Assembly (NCBI GenBank): GCA_005765155.1
Contig: VCCP01000002.1
Coordinates: 1,488,001 to 1,552,000 of the forward strand
Length of the DNA: 64,000 nt
From: Zelopaecilomyces penicillatus
Taxonomy: Eukaryota; Ascomycota; Sordariomycetes; Hypocreales; Pseudodiploosporaceae
Reading direction: 5' to 3'
The translations under genes and the position numbers were made by a program. Each line of letters begins with the position of its first letter. Position 1 is the stretch's first letter. Below, one piece after another: positions 1 through 12,305 of the stretch. The notes beneath the pieces were generated by a model. It did not search any database and had not been told where the DNA came from. It worked only from the letters and a program-made list of their open reading frames with translations.

Positions 1-34
1 GATACTGGGCGATGGTGGCGGTGAGCCGGGTCAT
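1..34 (-). CDS. Possible 5' end of a leftward gene, cut by the window edge
   Basis: On the minus strand an ATG at 34 opens a frame reading MTRLTATIAQY to the edge. It is preceded by a pyrimidine-rich stretch (35-60) of the kind seen in front of other starts in this window. Eleven codons cannot identify a family, and the frame could be chance. It is listed only because the next gene to the left, if any, would begin here. Confidence 0.2.
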   Translation of the reverse strand, partial: MTRLTATIAQY

Positions 35-1520
35 GATGATGAAGGGGGGGTTGAAACTGGGTGATAAACCAGTGATGCTGGATGAATGTAAGATACAAGT
101 CTTTTGATGCAGGTTTCTTAGTCGTACCGTGTTTTCTCTCTTGCGGTCTAGAGATGAGCAGGGCAAGACCGGTGGGCAGGGGCGGCAACGCTCCTTCCAG
201 GCTGGCTTCGCAGTCGGTCCGGCTGTGAGCAAGTGCGTAAGTGAAGTGTACCTTCCTTCGTGTGCTGAGATGTAGTGCGATGTAGATAAGATGGTGTTTG
301 TATTTAACTTGGTACTAATAATAAGTGGTGTGTTAGAAGTGAGGTCGTGTGTGTATAATCTGCATTGCGGGTTGTCTACTACCGACTACTATAATTACGG
401 TATCCTTCTACTGCGCAACGTAGCCTCCAATGATCAAAAGAATGTGTATGCTTATTCATCTAAACTTGCATGAAAATCTCTAAATATCCACCTGTTTCCG
501 GTATCGTACAATCATGCAATCAATATGCTTTAGTGGGTTCGCATGAATCAGATTTTGCCCTTTCCTCTGTGCCACGAACATACTACTTGCATATTACAGA
601 CAGACGTACGGGCCATTCTCGTACGGAGATGTTCCGATGACTCAAAGACGCCCGGGCGGAGCATTTTCAAGGAATATTGGATGGGAGGGGCGGGGCGATC
701 GAAGTGGTTCGACTTTTCTTTGGATGCGCTATCATTTTTCAATTTTTTGGCTTATTTATTTTTCCATGATGCTGATTCACAGTCTAATCATTATTACCCG
801 CTGGGCGTAGGGCTCCGCAAATCACTAATACCATGCCCCCCCTCCCCTGGTGCCCCCGTATTGTCAAGTCATCCACCCTACCATACCATACCATCGGCCT
901 ATCCTATACATACGTGGTGGGTGTTGGGTGGTTGAGTTATTATTACTACGTAGGGCGGATCTGAGCACGGTGAAAGTCTGTCGGTCAGTGATGGGACGAA
1001 GGCGGGCTTTGGAAGAGGCGGTGGGACACGGGTGGAGGGAAGCCCTGGGAAATTCTAGTCTCTTGATCGAACAAGCCTAGAGCTCGTCTCATTGCCAATC
1101 TTTCATGTCTGATTTACTGTTTTACGACACATAATAATGATAGGCATTTGAGTGGACTGACAGGCAGGCAAGGCAATAAGAGACTCTTTCTTCTTTCATT
1201 CTTTCAATCATCATGGGCCCACCTAATATACAAACCTTTGAATACATGCCATCCATTATGATAGTACTGTGATAGATAATTACATGCCATGCCTTGACAT
1301 CCATACCCACAATCCACAACATGTGGAGCATCCCATATAAGCGCACCTATACGCATGCGCGTGTACTAAGTAGACGGCAGAGGTCAAGACGCCCCCTCCC
1401 CCCCCCCCCTCCTTCTTCAAAAGAGACAGCCGATGCCAAGCCTGTCGCTCTCGGAGAGCATAAAGATAGATGACAAGCGAAAGGAGACAATAAACAGTAG
1501 TGAGGAGGAGACAGAAACAA

Positions 1521-1537
1521 GAGAGAGAGAGAGAGAG
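1521..1537. repeat. (GA)n microsatellite
   Basis: An uninterrupted GA run inside a broader purine-rich block of about 1,500-1,600. It has no coding meaning that I can see. Confidence 0.9.
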
Positions 1538-1952
1538 CGAGAGAAAGAGGGAGGAATACAGAGAGAGTGGGTGTACAGTGTGTGTGAAGAGAGGGGGGTG
1601 TGCGCTGAAACCTGCCTTGAGAGAGGAGAGTGGCTTACTGGGGCTTGTTTTCAAAAGTCTTGTTCTGCCCGCATTCTCGCTTGGAAAGAGAGGCGATTCG
1701 TAGAACGCAAAAGTAGATGGCAGTTTATTCAAAGCCAGCCTACTAGACCCTTGGGTAGGTAGGTACTTTTACCTACTAATAAATCATGTTGGCATTACAC
1801 GTATCATACATATATAAATTTGCGTATACGTTTGGGCTAGTAAAGAACACCCCCCCTTTTTTATGAAGGAAGAGACAAGAATCTAGGGTACATACTAATA
1901 ACTTCCGAATTGTTTGCTTCTACGTACATACTAGTAAAGAGAGGACTCCACG

Positions 1953-1978
1953 ACACACACACACACACACACACACAC
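1953..1978. repeat. (AC)13 microsatellite followed by GA repeats
   Basis: A pure AC run passes directly into a short GAGAGA run at about 1,979-1,985, forming a compound microsatellite. Confidence 0.9.
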
Positions 1979-2166
1979 GAGAGAGATACTTCCCCATCCC
2001 AATACTGAAAAGAGTAGATAAGAACAAAAAAGGCTAGCCCTGAAGTAGCAAAGCCGGCGTTTGGACCAATTTGCTGGGACGAGCTATAACTTGGAAAGCC
2101 ACGCCCCCCTCCTTCAAAGGTCGGCCACCGACGATAAATAACTTAATAATGTTAAAATGTTTTGAG

Positions 2167-2194
2167 AAAAAAAAAAAAAAAAAAAAAAAAAAAA
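2167..2194. repeat. A28 homopolymer
   Basis: 28 consecutive A residues. The 40 bp before it are AT-rich with AATAA-like words (2,134-2,160), as upstream of a polyadenylation site, so this could be the tail of an old retroposed transcript. I saw no flanking target-site duplication, and simple slippage is equally possible. Confidence 0.85.
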
Positions 2195-3020
2195 CTTGCC
2201 TGACGGATATTGTCTTAATTCCGTCGTTGTTGCATGGAAAACACCATTCCAGAGGGGTGTGTATGTGCTCCATCTCGCATCCCGCATCTCGCAGAAACAA
2301 GCATCAGCTAGCCCTCCAGTCCAATCCAGTCCAGTCTAACCGCGCCGGAGAGGCGAGACAGACTGACGACACTCGACAGATGTAATAAACAAACACAAAC
2401 TCTTGCCCAAGTACTTCGTACGTATACTAGCGGGCAAAGAAAGAAGTGAAAGACAAGAGAGCGAGTGTGATAGTTTAGTTAGTTACCATGCACCATGACC
2501 CAGGCACACCGTGATGACTGACTTGGGCTGGACTGAGCTAAGAAGAGGGACTAATGACCAATTCGCACTCACATCTCTTCGTATTCCTCTAGCAGATGTA
2601 CGAGCATCACGAACAGCAGCAACATGTCTAGAGCCAAGGCCCTTTAGACACTTTTTAGTAACAAAGTTGACAGCTGTCTCTTGAAGGTGTACACGCGACC
2701 ACAAGGCTTGTCAGTTCTCAGCACCCATCCACGACGTATTTCCCCCCCAAAGCCAATCTTGCCAACACGCCAGCTGCCGCTGGGCCGCGTGTTGCGGAGC
2801 CCTCGTTTTGAGTCCCATCCCATGTCCATGTCAACTTAGTGATTAGCACACTGCCCCATTGATATGGTTTGTCTATTTTCCCAGTCTTCCGCCTCCTGGC
2901 TGCACTTCAATCCGATGCCAAAAGTCCAGTATAGATAGCATCATGTTGTCCATCGAGTCTCTTCCCCAATCAACTGCCCTTGCTGCAGGGGGTGGAAATG
3001 GATAGATTCCCTATTTGACT

Positions 3021-3058
3021 AGATAGGTACCTGTACTGTGATGGATACCTACCTATCT
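3021..3058. repeat. Perfect 9-bp inverted repeat
   Basis: AGATAGGTA (3,021-3,029) is repeated inverted as TACCTATCT (3,050-3,058) with a 20-bp loop. Further TACC/GGTA words surround it. A hairpin, protein-binding site or remnant of a repeat are all possible. Confidence 0.6.
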
Positions 3059-3817
3059 TGGTAGGCACAGTGAGTGTTAGTTGGTGGGGAACCCAATTGC
3101 GCGCCTGCCTGCCAAACCCCACCAGATACCCTGTATTAAAGGCTGTTAGTGGATCTGGGCGGCTTCTGCAGGGCTGGCTAGGGCTGTTGCTTGTTTGATG
3201 CTTAAGAGGCGCTACTAGAAGGTAGCACGTCGGCAACCCCCCCCATCCCTCGCACTCGCATCTGCGAGTACCGACTAGGTACTTTGTGTCCTGTTAATAG
3301 CATTCAGCTGGAGGCGAGATGAGAGTCACGGGACGTTTGGTACTGCCTACACCTTCAGCATCTCCAAAGGTGCTACGCTGCTTGCGGTGGCTACAGCGCA
3401 GTCATTGCGTGCTCGCCGATCAGCCCTTGCTTCTTCGGTGCTTTTAGAGCCATGTCGTTTAAAATCAACCGTATCAGCCCAATCACCCAACGTTGCACGC
3501 TCAGGGATTTCAAAGTTAGTGCAGTATCTTACCTTGTGTGTACTGAGCAATGAAAATGCTTTGTTGTGCCTCTAATTGTCGAGCCGACCGCCAGACCGAT
3601 TCACCAGGGCTTAGTTAGCTCATCATCTGCAAGCCCCCCAGCGGCCGGGAGCTGCTATTGCCGTTGGGGACATTACATTACGGTGTTACAGTAGCGCAGA
3701 CTTTGTCGTATATCAACATCTAGAGTACGAGGCAGGCCTCTTGAGAGATATTACCAGACATTCTAATATTGTATGCTGGTATTGTTGTAGACGTGTACTA
3801 CTTTACCAACGTGAGCA

Positions 3818-3825
3818 GTAATTAC
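3818..3825. promoter_or_regulatory. GTAATTAC palindrome, copy 1
   Basis: A perfect 8-bp palindrome with a TAATTA core, the first of seven exact copies in the gene-free left arm. The core resembles homeodomain-type sites. The binding role is inferred from over-representation only. Confidence 0.4.
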
Positions 3826-5529
3826 GCTGTTGGGTGCACTAGCTAGCGGCTGGATGTCGCAGTTGTTGAAGAATGACAGTCTCAGACTTGCAAAGACGAC
3901 ATATCGATCATCAAGAACCAAACTCCGACCAGTCCCTGCCGTTTGGGTCGGACATCCGCAACGCTGCGCAGTGAGCAGCGGGTGGCGCTTGGGTTCGGCA
4001 ATTCAGCATCATCTTACATACGGTACTCACGTCAATCTGTTTTACCTTGTTTAATACTCCGTTTCATACTCTGTTCTGCTGGGTTTGGCAAAAATTCAAT
4101 TGTCACCGCTCCCTCCCTTTTCTTCTTGTACACTCAGCATGTACACACATACATACCTACACGGCACACACCCACTTCCACGGCAAGCCTGAAGCAGAAA
4201 TAGGCGCACCTCTCGGCTAAGTGTCAAGATTGGGATGGGCCCCATTCCCGGGCCTAGCCTCTTCCCCCCTTCCCAAGCCAAGCTTCAAGAGCTGGCTGGC
4301 TGGGGGGCTGGGCTGGGCTGGTTTTAGGTGGCATGCAGGTTGTCGTAATGTGGGTACATATTTTCCTTTCTTTTTTGGAGAGCTGCGTGTTTGTTGCTGT
4401 TGTGTGACCCCAGTCTCGGGCCAGTCCCGAGGATGGCCATCCAATTGCACACCATCTTCAATGTCCGAGGCAAAACCAGCCAATGACGGCATCTTTTGCT
4501 TCTGCCACTCTCGCACTTCAATCGCTTGTCCTGGGCTAGTTAGGGCTGTGCGGCCTGGGATGGAGATGGGGACGGGGGGTATGAGGGGTGTGAGATGAGG
4601 GGGAGCTTGGGGGAAGAAGGTTGGTGATGCTGGTGGTGGTGGTCTGGCACAAATCTCAGTCCGGCATCAACGCCGACAACCTTGTTTTGGATCCGACTTC
4701 ACCTGTACCTGAATGTTGTGTTTGCAACAGACCTCGGGATCACGTTGACCATTTTACTTGATGTAATTCCGGTCGCACACAATACTAGCATGTTTTTGCT
4801 TTCTTTTGTTGATGTTGCTGTTGTCGTTTGCACGGCAATACTTGCTATAACACTGTGTGAGCCGGTCAGCTCCACGTCACATACACACACATACACACTC
4901 ACCAACGAAAACCAGTACTAGTTGTAAAACAGGAATGAGAATTAAGAGTATCACATTGTTATATACGATGTGTCTTCTTTTTCCTTCCTTGGAGTGAACG
5001 GGAGGACCGGCCATGAGTCTGAAAATGGTGCAACCTCCAGTGCCCATGATTGGGGGGAGGCACGTCCTGGTCATTCCACACCTTATGGGTATGTATGCTT
5101 GATCTCCACGCCAACGTCGAAGTGAGGAAGAAAGAAGAGATGCGGCAAACGGCAAATGCCATGAGCGGGTCGGGGAGATCAGGTTCGGGGGACGGGGGGC
5201 TGCACGTCGCTTTCCCATCAGTCAGGTGTCATTATTATGATATTATGATTATAACTTTTGGCCGGGGGTTCTGGAAGGGTTGAGACTGTGTGGAGTGACA
5301 CATGGCTGGAACGTCAAACCAGCGGTTATGTGGATTCACCTTGTCTTTGACCTTGAGTCCTTGACACATTTGAGGTTTGCCAGTGGATACTGTTAATTAG
5401 CTGAGTACAGATGCCGCATATGCATCTCTCCTTATTGCATTCAAGGTAGGTACAACAAGATGCCTATCATGGCCGGGCCCGCAGAAGAAAAGGGACTTGC
5501 GCCTTCCTCGCCTTCTCCTCTTGCCCCAG

Positions 5530-5537
5530 GTAATTAC
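5530..5537. promoter_or_regulatory. GTAATTAC palindrome, copy 2
   Basis: Exact copy of the palindrome. A TTAATTAG variant lies 130 bp to the left at 5,393-5,400. Confidence 0.4.
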
Positions 5538-6171
5538 AGGCACAAGGCAGGGAAAGTGCAAAGCAGGTAGACAGGCAACAAGGGTGACATAATTTACCAC
5601 TGATCAGCGCTTTCTGTTCTGGGTGTAAAACGGAACTTGCCGGTCAGTAACGGCGTCCATGATATGACTATCAACAAGCCCTTTCAGCTGTGATTACCGA
5701 CGACAGGAAAGGGACCACCACCACCACCATTACACTCTCGGCCACCTCGTTAAAATTTGCCCCAAATTGCGACATCGTTTAGTAGTGACCCCAAGCCGAG
5801 AGAGCTGTCCTGCCAATCATGCGGCTCCGAAAGGGGAATAGCGGGTGGTATGGTGGTTGATATTGGCGTTCTTTTCTTTAACTGGGCTTGCGTTGAGCAC
5901 ATTTTCCTTCTTCTTTCTGATTTTGTGAAGAATGATCGACGCCGGTGTGCCCCCTGGGCGTGTTGTGCAACCAATACATGCAATACACACCCCTTTGAAT
6001 GGATAGCACCAGCACCACCACAACCAACCTACTCGTCACTATTTTGATCGATCCTTCAATCTTTTCCTCTCCCCTTGCCTGGCTGAGCCGTTTGCCCCAA
6101 ATGCTTGGCTTCATGTGTGCCGCCTTTATTAGGTGCCCGTACAGTATCACCTACATTTTGAAGTTTGAGGG

Positions 6172-6480
6172 CTAATTAGCGGGCAGACGACCAAAGCGCG
6201 GGGAGGGCGGCCACGCGCCAAAAGCCACGCCATTGGCAACAACAATAACGTCTATTTGCACGGTTAACCTGGCGTCTGGCAAACTGGCACTGGCAGCTGG
6301 CATTGGCAGCTGGGGGCTACTGATCCTAGGCTATGCCAATCACACTTCCAGGAGGTGTAATTAGCGACTCAGCGTTTAATCAAGTCGCCGCCGCAACCCC
6401 GGATTTCCATCGGCATACTGTGATTGTGTTGCAACGGGCTCTAATTACTGCTACCAGTTTTAGGCACTGCTAGTAATTAC
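6172..6480. promoter_or_regulatory. Dense cluster of TAATTA sites, including GTAATTAC copy 3
   Basis: Four sites fall within 309 bp: CTAATTAG (6,172-6,179), GTAATTAG (6,357-6,364), CTAATTAC (6,441-6,448) and exact GTAATTAC (6,473-6,480). This is the tightest grouping in the window and the best candidate for a real regulatory element. Function is inferred. Confidence 0.45.
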
Positions 6481-7104
6481 TACAACTCCTCGGGCTGTGC
6501 ACCGTAGTAGCAACAATCTTGGCGAAGAAAAAAGGTAAAAAACCCCCCCTGTCCTCTCTGTTATGCAGAGTACCATCCATGCACAGCAGCAAGGCTTAGC
6601 AGCGCCAAAAGGGGGCGATGTCCGGCCTCTCATTGGAGAAATGGACCAAGGGAAGCTTTTTTTGTTCTGCGACAAGCAAAGCAATTGGCATCCATCGAGG
6701 TCTCAAGTGACACAACGCCGAGATACGTCCATGGGGCTGAGTGGGCCAGAAGGGCTGGGCGAGAAGAGCTGCCAGCCAGTAATCAAAGTAGGGACGCTGT
6801 CGGGAGTTTCCATTAGTGCGTTCCCAGCAAGTCCCAGCAGCTGGAGGCGTTCCAGCACAGTACCTATGGCGCCTGGTCCACTGGAGGGAAGCCCCCGGGA
6901 ACCCCAACTGGGCGCATCCAGGCGTTCAATGCACTATCGTGACTTGTGTACACCGCTGTAACTTGAGTCATGGCCCGCCCAGCGATTCGGGTGGGGATAC
7001 TTCCATTTCGCCATGTGCAGTGGTGTAAGCCAATGTACCTACCGAGAGATCCGCCCAGGAAGTGCTGCTGTAAGAACTGCGCCTACCTACCACCTACCTC
7101 CTAG

Positions 7105-7712
7105 TTAATTAGCAGCTCGCTGTGAAGAATTGCCCAGACGGGAAGCAGAAAACCAAACGGTTTCATATCATCCCCCCGCCCCGCCTTTGGGTGCGATGCG
7201 ACGGAGAGGGCCCTATTAACGTTATTACTCAACAACACAAACCCCAAAAAAAAAAAAACGGTAGCCAGATGCACATATGTGTGAGTGTGTGTGTGTGTTT
7301 TGGCCGTGTATTGAATTTTGCAGGCTCACTCTTGCGTCGAGCCCAAAACTCGTACGAGCTCCAGCCGCAACAGCCAAGCACGGCGCAGCCCAGTTTCTTT
7401 CTCAACAGCCCTGGCCGAGGTAACAGGTGATGATGGATGAAAGGAAAGGCGACTGATGACTTACGGACTGGCTTGTCATTCAGCCATCACTTGATTTATC
7501 TGTTGTATTCTATTGAATCCACGATGGCGTGTCCAAGAAAGGTATTTGCAATGATGTGATGTTGGTGGTGTTGGCGGCAGTATCAAAAAACATCAGTGTC
7601 ATTGTCAGTATCGGTGTAGACGTCCATGATGTGGTTGTCGGTGGATTGTGGATACCTTCAAACATCTTTGAGTGCGTACCATGCCTGGCAGTTAATAATA
7701 GACAGTAATTAG
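7105..7712. promoter_or_regulatory. Variant TAATTA sites
   Basis: TTAATTAG at 7,105-7,112 and GTAATTAG at 7,705-7,712. These are half-conserved forms of the repeated palindrome. Confidence 0.3.
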
Positions 7713-8412
7713 CAGTAGTAGTAATCCATACATACATATGCACTCCGTACGCATAAACCACTGCCATTGTGCGTGTAGCAGAATACCAGCTTGCTTCATC
7801 TGCCAGGTGCGGGAGCCGGAAACTGCCCGTACGTTTGATGTGAACCATCTTGACTCACCTGGCTGCATCCGATACGAGCCCTTGCGTTTTGCTAAACGGC
7901 AAACCAATGCAAATCTTATTACCATCACTTATTAATTGATGGCCCTCCTCGGCAGGCAAAGCAACATCACCAGTATCAAGGGCAAAAACCCATGCGCGGT
8001 CATCAGTTAAGGTTAGCTAAAGAGCCTGCGGCCTGCGCCTCATGAGGCTCCCCCCCCGGGCTATGGAGGTCTGGATCGAGAAAATCATAGATGGATGACG
8101 GCACGCCATCGGCTGGCGGGTGAGCCAGAGCACCAAGCCAGGCTGCTAGCCCTGCGTGAACGTGGATGGCTGAATGGCTGATTAGGCGATGGATTGTGTG
8201 TTGTAGACGATGATGATGGGCCATCGAATGGTGGGGTTCGGAGTACGGAGACGGAGGGTACGAAGTTACAGCGCTCGGTGTAACCCTCCAGGGTTGCCTG
8301 CCGATGCCGGTCGATGCTTCCAATCTGTTGACGACTGACCCTCTTCGGCTCTCGTCCCGTCCGTCAACAAACCAGGAGAGGGGGAGGATTCACCAGACTT
8401 TACATAGGTGTA

Positions 8413-8420
8413 GTAATTAC
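8413..8420. promoter_or_regulatory. GTAATTAC palindrome, copy 4
   Basis: Exact copy, with the same TA-prefixed context (TAGTAATTAC) as copy 3. Confidence 0.4.
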
Positions 8421-8840
8421 TAGGCGGCCAGCCCTGTATTTACACTATTATGTACCCACTGACTAGGGGACTTGCGTGAGGCTAAGCCCGGAACGGCTGC
8501 CAGAACGGGTGCCCTGCCTTAGGTGTAGGCGGGTGGTTGTTTCTTTGCCTGCATTCTGTGTGCCTACCCAACAACAAAAAATTGGATGCAACTCAACATT
8601 GTCTCCATGTTTTGGTCTGTATAGTACAGGCAATCGCACGACTCGCTGCATTGCATCGGCAGCAGGAAGCGGCTGGTCTTACCCTTTGTTTTAGGGCAAT
8701 AGCAGGCAAATCAATCGCTTTTTAAGAAAAATTACTTTGTGCATGTAGCTGCGTTTGTACTGCGCATATCGATCGATGCATATTATCCCGTACGGGGAAA
8801 CGGAGATATCTTGTCCAGCTGATAGTCCAACACACTCTTC

Positions 8841-8872
8841 AACCAACCAACCAACCAACCAACTAACCAACT
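8841..8872. repeat. (CCAA)n tetranucleotide repeat
   Basis: About seven CCAA/CTAA units in tandem, with slight decay at the right end. Confidence 0.85.
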
Positions 8873-9339
8873 AACAGCATCCACAACAGGACATCAACCC
8901 AAGCCCCAACCAACACGGGCGTGCGCGCGTGTCATCATATGCCCCATAGCATCCAATCCTTCCGTCGGGAGGTTTTGGGGTTTGTACACTACCTACAGTG
9001 ATAGCCGCAAATAGCATCAGGAGGACAGGGACCAGGACAGTTGAGGAGCGGTTGTCGTTTTGCATCCGAACCGATCTGTGCTCTAATAATACCGAGCCAA
9101 GAAGAAAGACAACAACGCATCCAGAATCAACTAACCAAACAAACTATAGCAGATAATACTATCCATCTTTATAATTTAATTTGCTTCTTCTACCTCTTGG
9201 CCTTTCGCTCTCGTTCTCGCTCGCTCGTAGACATAGATAGATTGATAGACACATAGAAGACATGCACTCTCTTGCAAGCGCGCATAGTGTACACACAAAT
9301 ACACTGCTTATTACACCATACTCACTCATTCACCCACTT

Positions 9340-9454
9340 CACACACACACACACACACACACCCTTCAGACTTTGCGCACGCACGTACGCAACTCTCAGG
9401 CATTCCGCGCACGTACATGACGCTCGCACGTCCACACACACACACACACACACA
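9340..9454. repeat. Two (AC)n microsatellites in an AC-rich block
   Basis: Pure AC runs at about 9,341-9,362 and 9,433-9,454 are separated by 70 bp of CGCAC-rich sequence. The block continues CA/CT-rich to about 9,520. Confidence 0.9.
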
Positions 9455-10226
9455 CTTACACCCACACACCCACTTCACCCATTGCCCCCCTCCCTTCCAC
9501 CCCTTATACCCACCCCCGTCAAGCAAAGCAATAGCCAAAAGTGGAATTGGTGATGGAATTTGAAATCTTGAGAAACTTGAAGCAACAGTACAGCACAGCA
9601 CAGCAAAAGAAAAGAAAATAACATGAGATATCATAGACTGGGGTAACTTAACTATTTGGGAGATGGATATAACAAGGCTGTCTGTGACAAAGAACAACAA
9701 CACAGCAGACGGAAGGCCAGAAAGAGAGCAGGATCGGCGGCCGAACTCAACTGCCGACCGGCGCGGCGATGTAACAGCCTGCTTTTTATTTTGTTGCTTG
9801 CTTCCCCCCTTGTATCCGCTTCTTCCTCCCACCCCCGTTTTCTGGCGCCGAAGCCCGGTATCAATCACGTGGAGGAGTACCGCCGCCTTCTTATGTCTTC
9901 ACCTAGATACCTAGTGTCTGTGGGTAAGACGAATTGTGCGAGAAGCGAAAGGCTTTGTTGCTGTTACTACTACTCTGATGTTACTGTTACTGTTGGCTGA
10001 TTGCTCGTCTCCGCTAGACTCCGCCTTCTTCCCCTTTCCCGTGATATAGGACGGGGGGGGGAGGGGGCGAGGTGAAGAAGAAGAAGGAGGAGGCAGAAAG
10101 ACAGGAAACGTGTTTGATGCTACGACGAACGGCTTTGCTACTCTCTCTTCCTGCTTTCTTACTAGTCGCGTTCTGCAAGAAGAAAACCGGGGGCCTTTTG
10201 ACGTTTGTTATGCAGAGTAGGGTACA

Positions 10227-10234
10227 GTAATTAC
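10227..10234. promoter_or_regulatory. GTAATTAC palindrome, copy 5
   Basis: Exact copy, in the context CAGTAATTAC shared with copy 1. Confidence 0.4.
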
Positions 10235-11537
10235 AAGTACAAAAATGTATGTAGGTATGTTTCTGTATATACTTTTATAGTCCGCATTGCATTGCATTGT
10301 GTGCTTGCGTGCTTGCATAGGTACCATACAACCTGCCAAACCCAGGTGTATAGCACAACATGCTGGATGCTATTAAGAATCTGATATTGGGACGTTATGA
10401 CATTCAAAAGCAATACAGGTTCCCCCAAGAGAGAGAAAAGAACTAAATGAAATATTTGCCAATCCAATACAATGCAAATAAATGCCTACATGATATGACG
10501 CCGTATGAAATGATGCCCCCCTCTTCTCCCCTCTCAAGAAACGCTGAAACGTAGAATGCGCAAGATGAACGAGAAACGAAGCACCCTTTCATTGCCACTG
10601 GGGCTGCCCACTAGCCAAGGGGTTGGTTGCGCAATCGTCTCCGCGGCGTCTGGCTGCCAGAAGAATCACCCCTGGCTCATGTATGCCTGTCTGTCTGTCT
10701 GTTCTGTTTCCGTTCTTGTTCTGTCCTGTCTGTGTCCTTGTTCACCTCCACATCCACCTCCACCTCCTACTCTTCTTCTTCGTTCTCCATTTCTTCCATG
10801 TTACACCCCCCCTTCCCCTCCCCCCCCTTTAACCCTTGCCTGCTAACTCAGTTTGTCTAGGAGACATGGGTCATGTATCGACGTAGATACCCACTCGAAT
10901 ATATTGATCAACAACCTCTCTGTGTTGGCTGGCAGCCTGTCATTGATGCCCCCCCCCCCCTGGTTCTATCGGACTGCCTAAACCAGTAGCCCCATGTTTC
11001 CCAATTTGTGGCATGGCAGCCAGCCAAACGACAAACGAACAAGCTCATTGAAACTGCACACGAGTTGCCCTTGTTGTGTGTTCATCTCCCACACATTGTA
11101 ATACATGATGTCAGGTAAATTGTACAGTCTGCAATTACAGCTTCATGAATAACACGATCTATTTATCTTGGCAATAGCCAGATATTTGGTCAGTTTCATT
11201 TCACAACAGCTTCATTAAGAGCACAGGCAAGCCTACGAGCGAGTGAGTGGCATGAATCCACACCATGAGATATGGATGGGCTGGGCTGGGCTGCCTGCAA
11301 TACACTATTTCTTTTGCATTGGAATGATTGTATCCACCAGTCCATCCAAGCTGTCTCGTGTTGTCTTTTTCTTTCCCTTTCCCCGTCCCCTTCCCCTTCT
11401 CGGCTGTAGTTTGTCCCGGGCAACACCAAGTTTTATCAAATCACATCTGCAAGTAATAACCGTGAAGTCATATTACCGTCTTGGATGCCTAGAGTTCGAC
11501 CCAACGCTTTGGATCAACACGTATTTTTTTTATCGCT

Positions 11538-11545
11538 GTAATTAC
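11538..11545. promoter_or_regulatory. GTAATTAC palindrome, copy 6
   Basis: Exact copy about 2 kb upstream of the transcription factor start, in the context CTGTAATTAC shared with copy 7. Confidence 0.4.
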
Positions 11546-12141
11546 CTAGTGTTTTGGACAAATATCCATCGAAATACGCTTCATTACAGCGTTCATCTAT
11601 TTGATCCATATCCCATCTGATACAGCCTGGGTTTTCCTAGCCTCTTTCGCCATTGGCACCAACCGGCACATCGGATCTTCCTTGATTCCCGGGCGCTCGT
11701 CCTTTCTGACTCGGATGCTTCTGGTTCTTCTTTTTCTTGTGCTTTCGCCTTCTTCGTCATCCGTCTTTGCCTGCCCTGGTACCTCCCTTTTGCACTTTCC
11801 TTCAAACTATCCTTCTCTCTCTGTCTCCCTCGTGCCGACACACCCCATGCCCATCACGCCCCCCCTTCCCCCCCTGGCTGGGTGTCCACTGCTTCTGCTC
11901 ATCGTCCCTCTGTCTTCTGGTCGCCGACGCGACGCCCCTTTCGTGCAATACCTGGAAGCGCCCCCTCCCAAGGTGTCGGCGACCATCTTTCCAGAAGCGA
12001 GACGCTTTCCCCGGCTGGGCCGGCTAACAGGTGCTAAGCGGTGCTTGTCCACCAACTACCTAATAAGCTTAGGGGTTTGGGGTCGTGGACTAGCTGCTGG
12101 GCCTGGCCTGGCCCTCCACTGGTCTGGCACCTCACCCACCT

Positions 12142-12149
12142 GTAATTAC
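12142..12149. promoter_or_regulatory. GTAATTAC palindrome, copy 7
   Basis: Exact copy 1.4 kb upstream of the transcription factor ATG. A GTAATTAG variant follows at 12,528-12,535. Confidence 0.4.
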
Positions 12150-12179
12150 AGCCCTGGACCTGCGAACTGCGTTACCTGC

Positions 12180-12305
12180 CGCGCCCTGCACTGACTGCAC
12201 TGACTGCGCTGGCGACTTGGACTTGAGACTGTACTTGCGACCGGACCTGTAACTTAGCAGACCTGTAACTGTACCTGTAACTGTACTGGTACCTGCACTC
12301 ACTGG
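12180..12305. repeat. Degenerate tandem repeats (CACTGACTG, then ACCTGTAACT)
   Basis: CACTGACTG-like units (about 12,187-12,210) are followed by three ACCTGTAACT units (about 12,245-12,285) and a looser copy. The units are short and imperfect, next to a GTAATTAC site, in the presumed promoter or leader of the downstream regulator gene. Confidence 0.6.

Noticed and set aside
543..935. 130-codon plus-strand frame near the left edge
   Set aside because: No motif, composition not protein-like at its end, and no conserved splice partner.
1280..1732. 150-codon minus-strand frame
   Set aside because: Driven by the GA/CT repeat and a C-run; no domain or ATG context support.
9326..9868. 180-codon open frame on the minus strand
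   Set aside because: Its C-terminal part is the reverse of AC microsatellites (Cys/Val repeats), it overlaps open frames on the other strand, and it has no motif. It is an effect of low-complexity DNA.
11601..12194. 197-codon open frame on the plus strand
   Set aside because: Rich in Pro, Leu and Ser because the DNA is CT-rich; an opposing frame is also open. It is more likely promoter or leader of the zinc-cluster gene.
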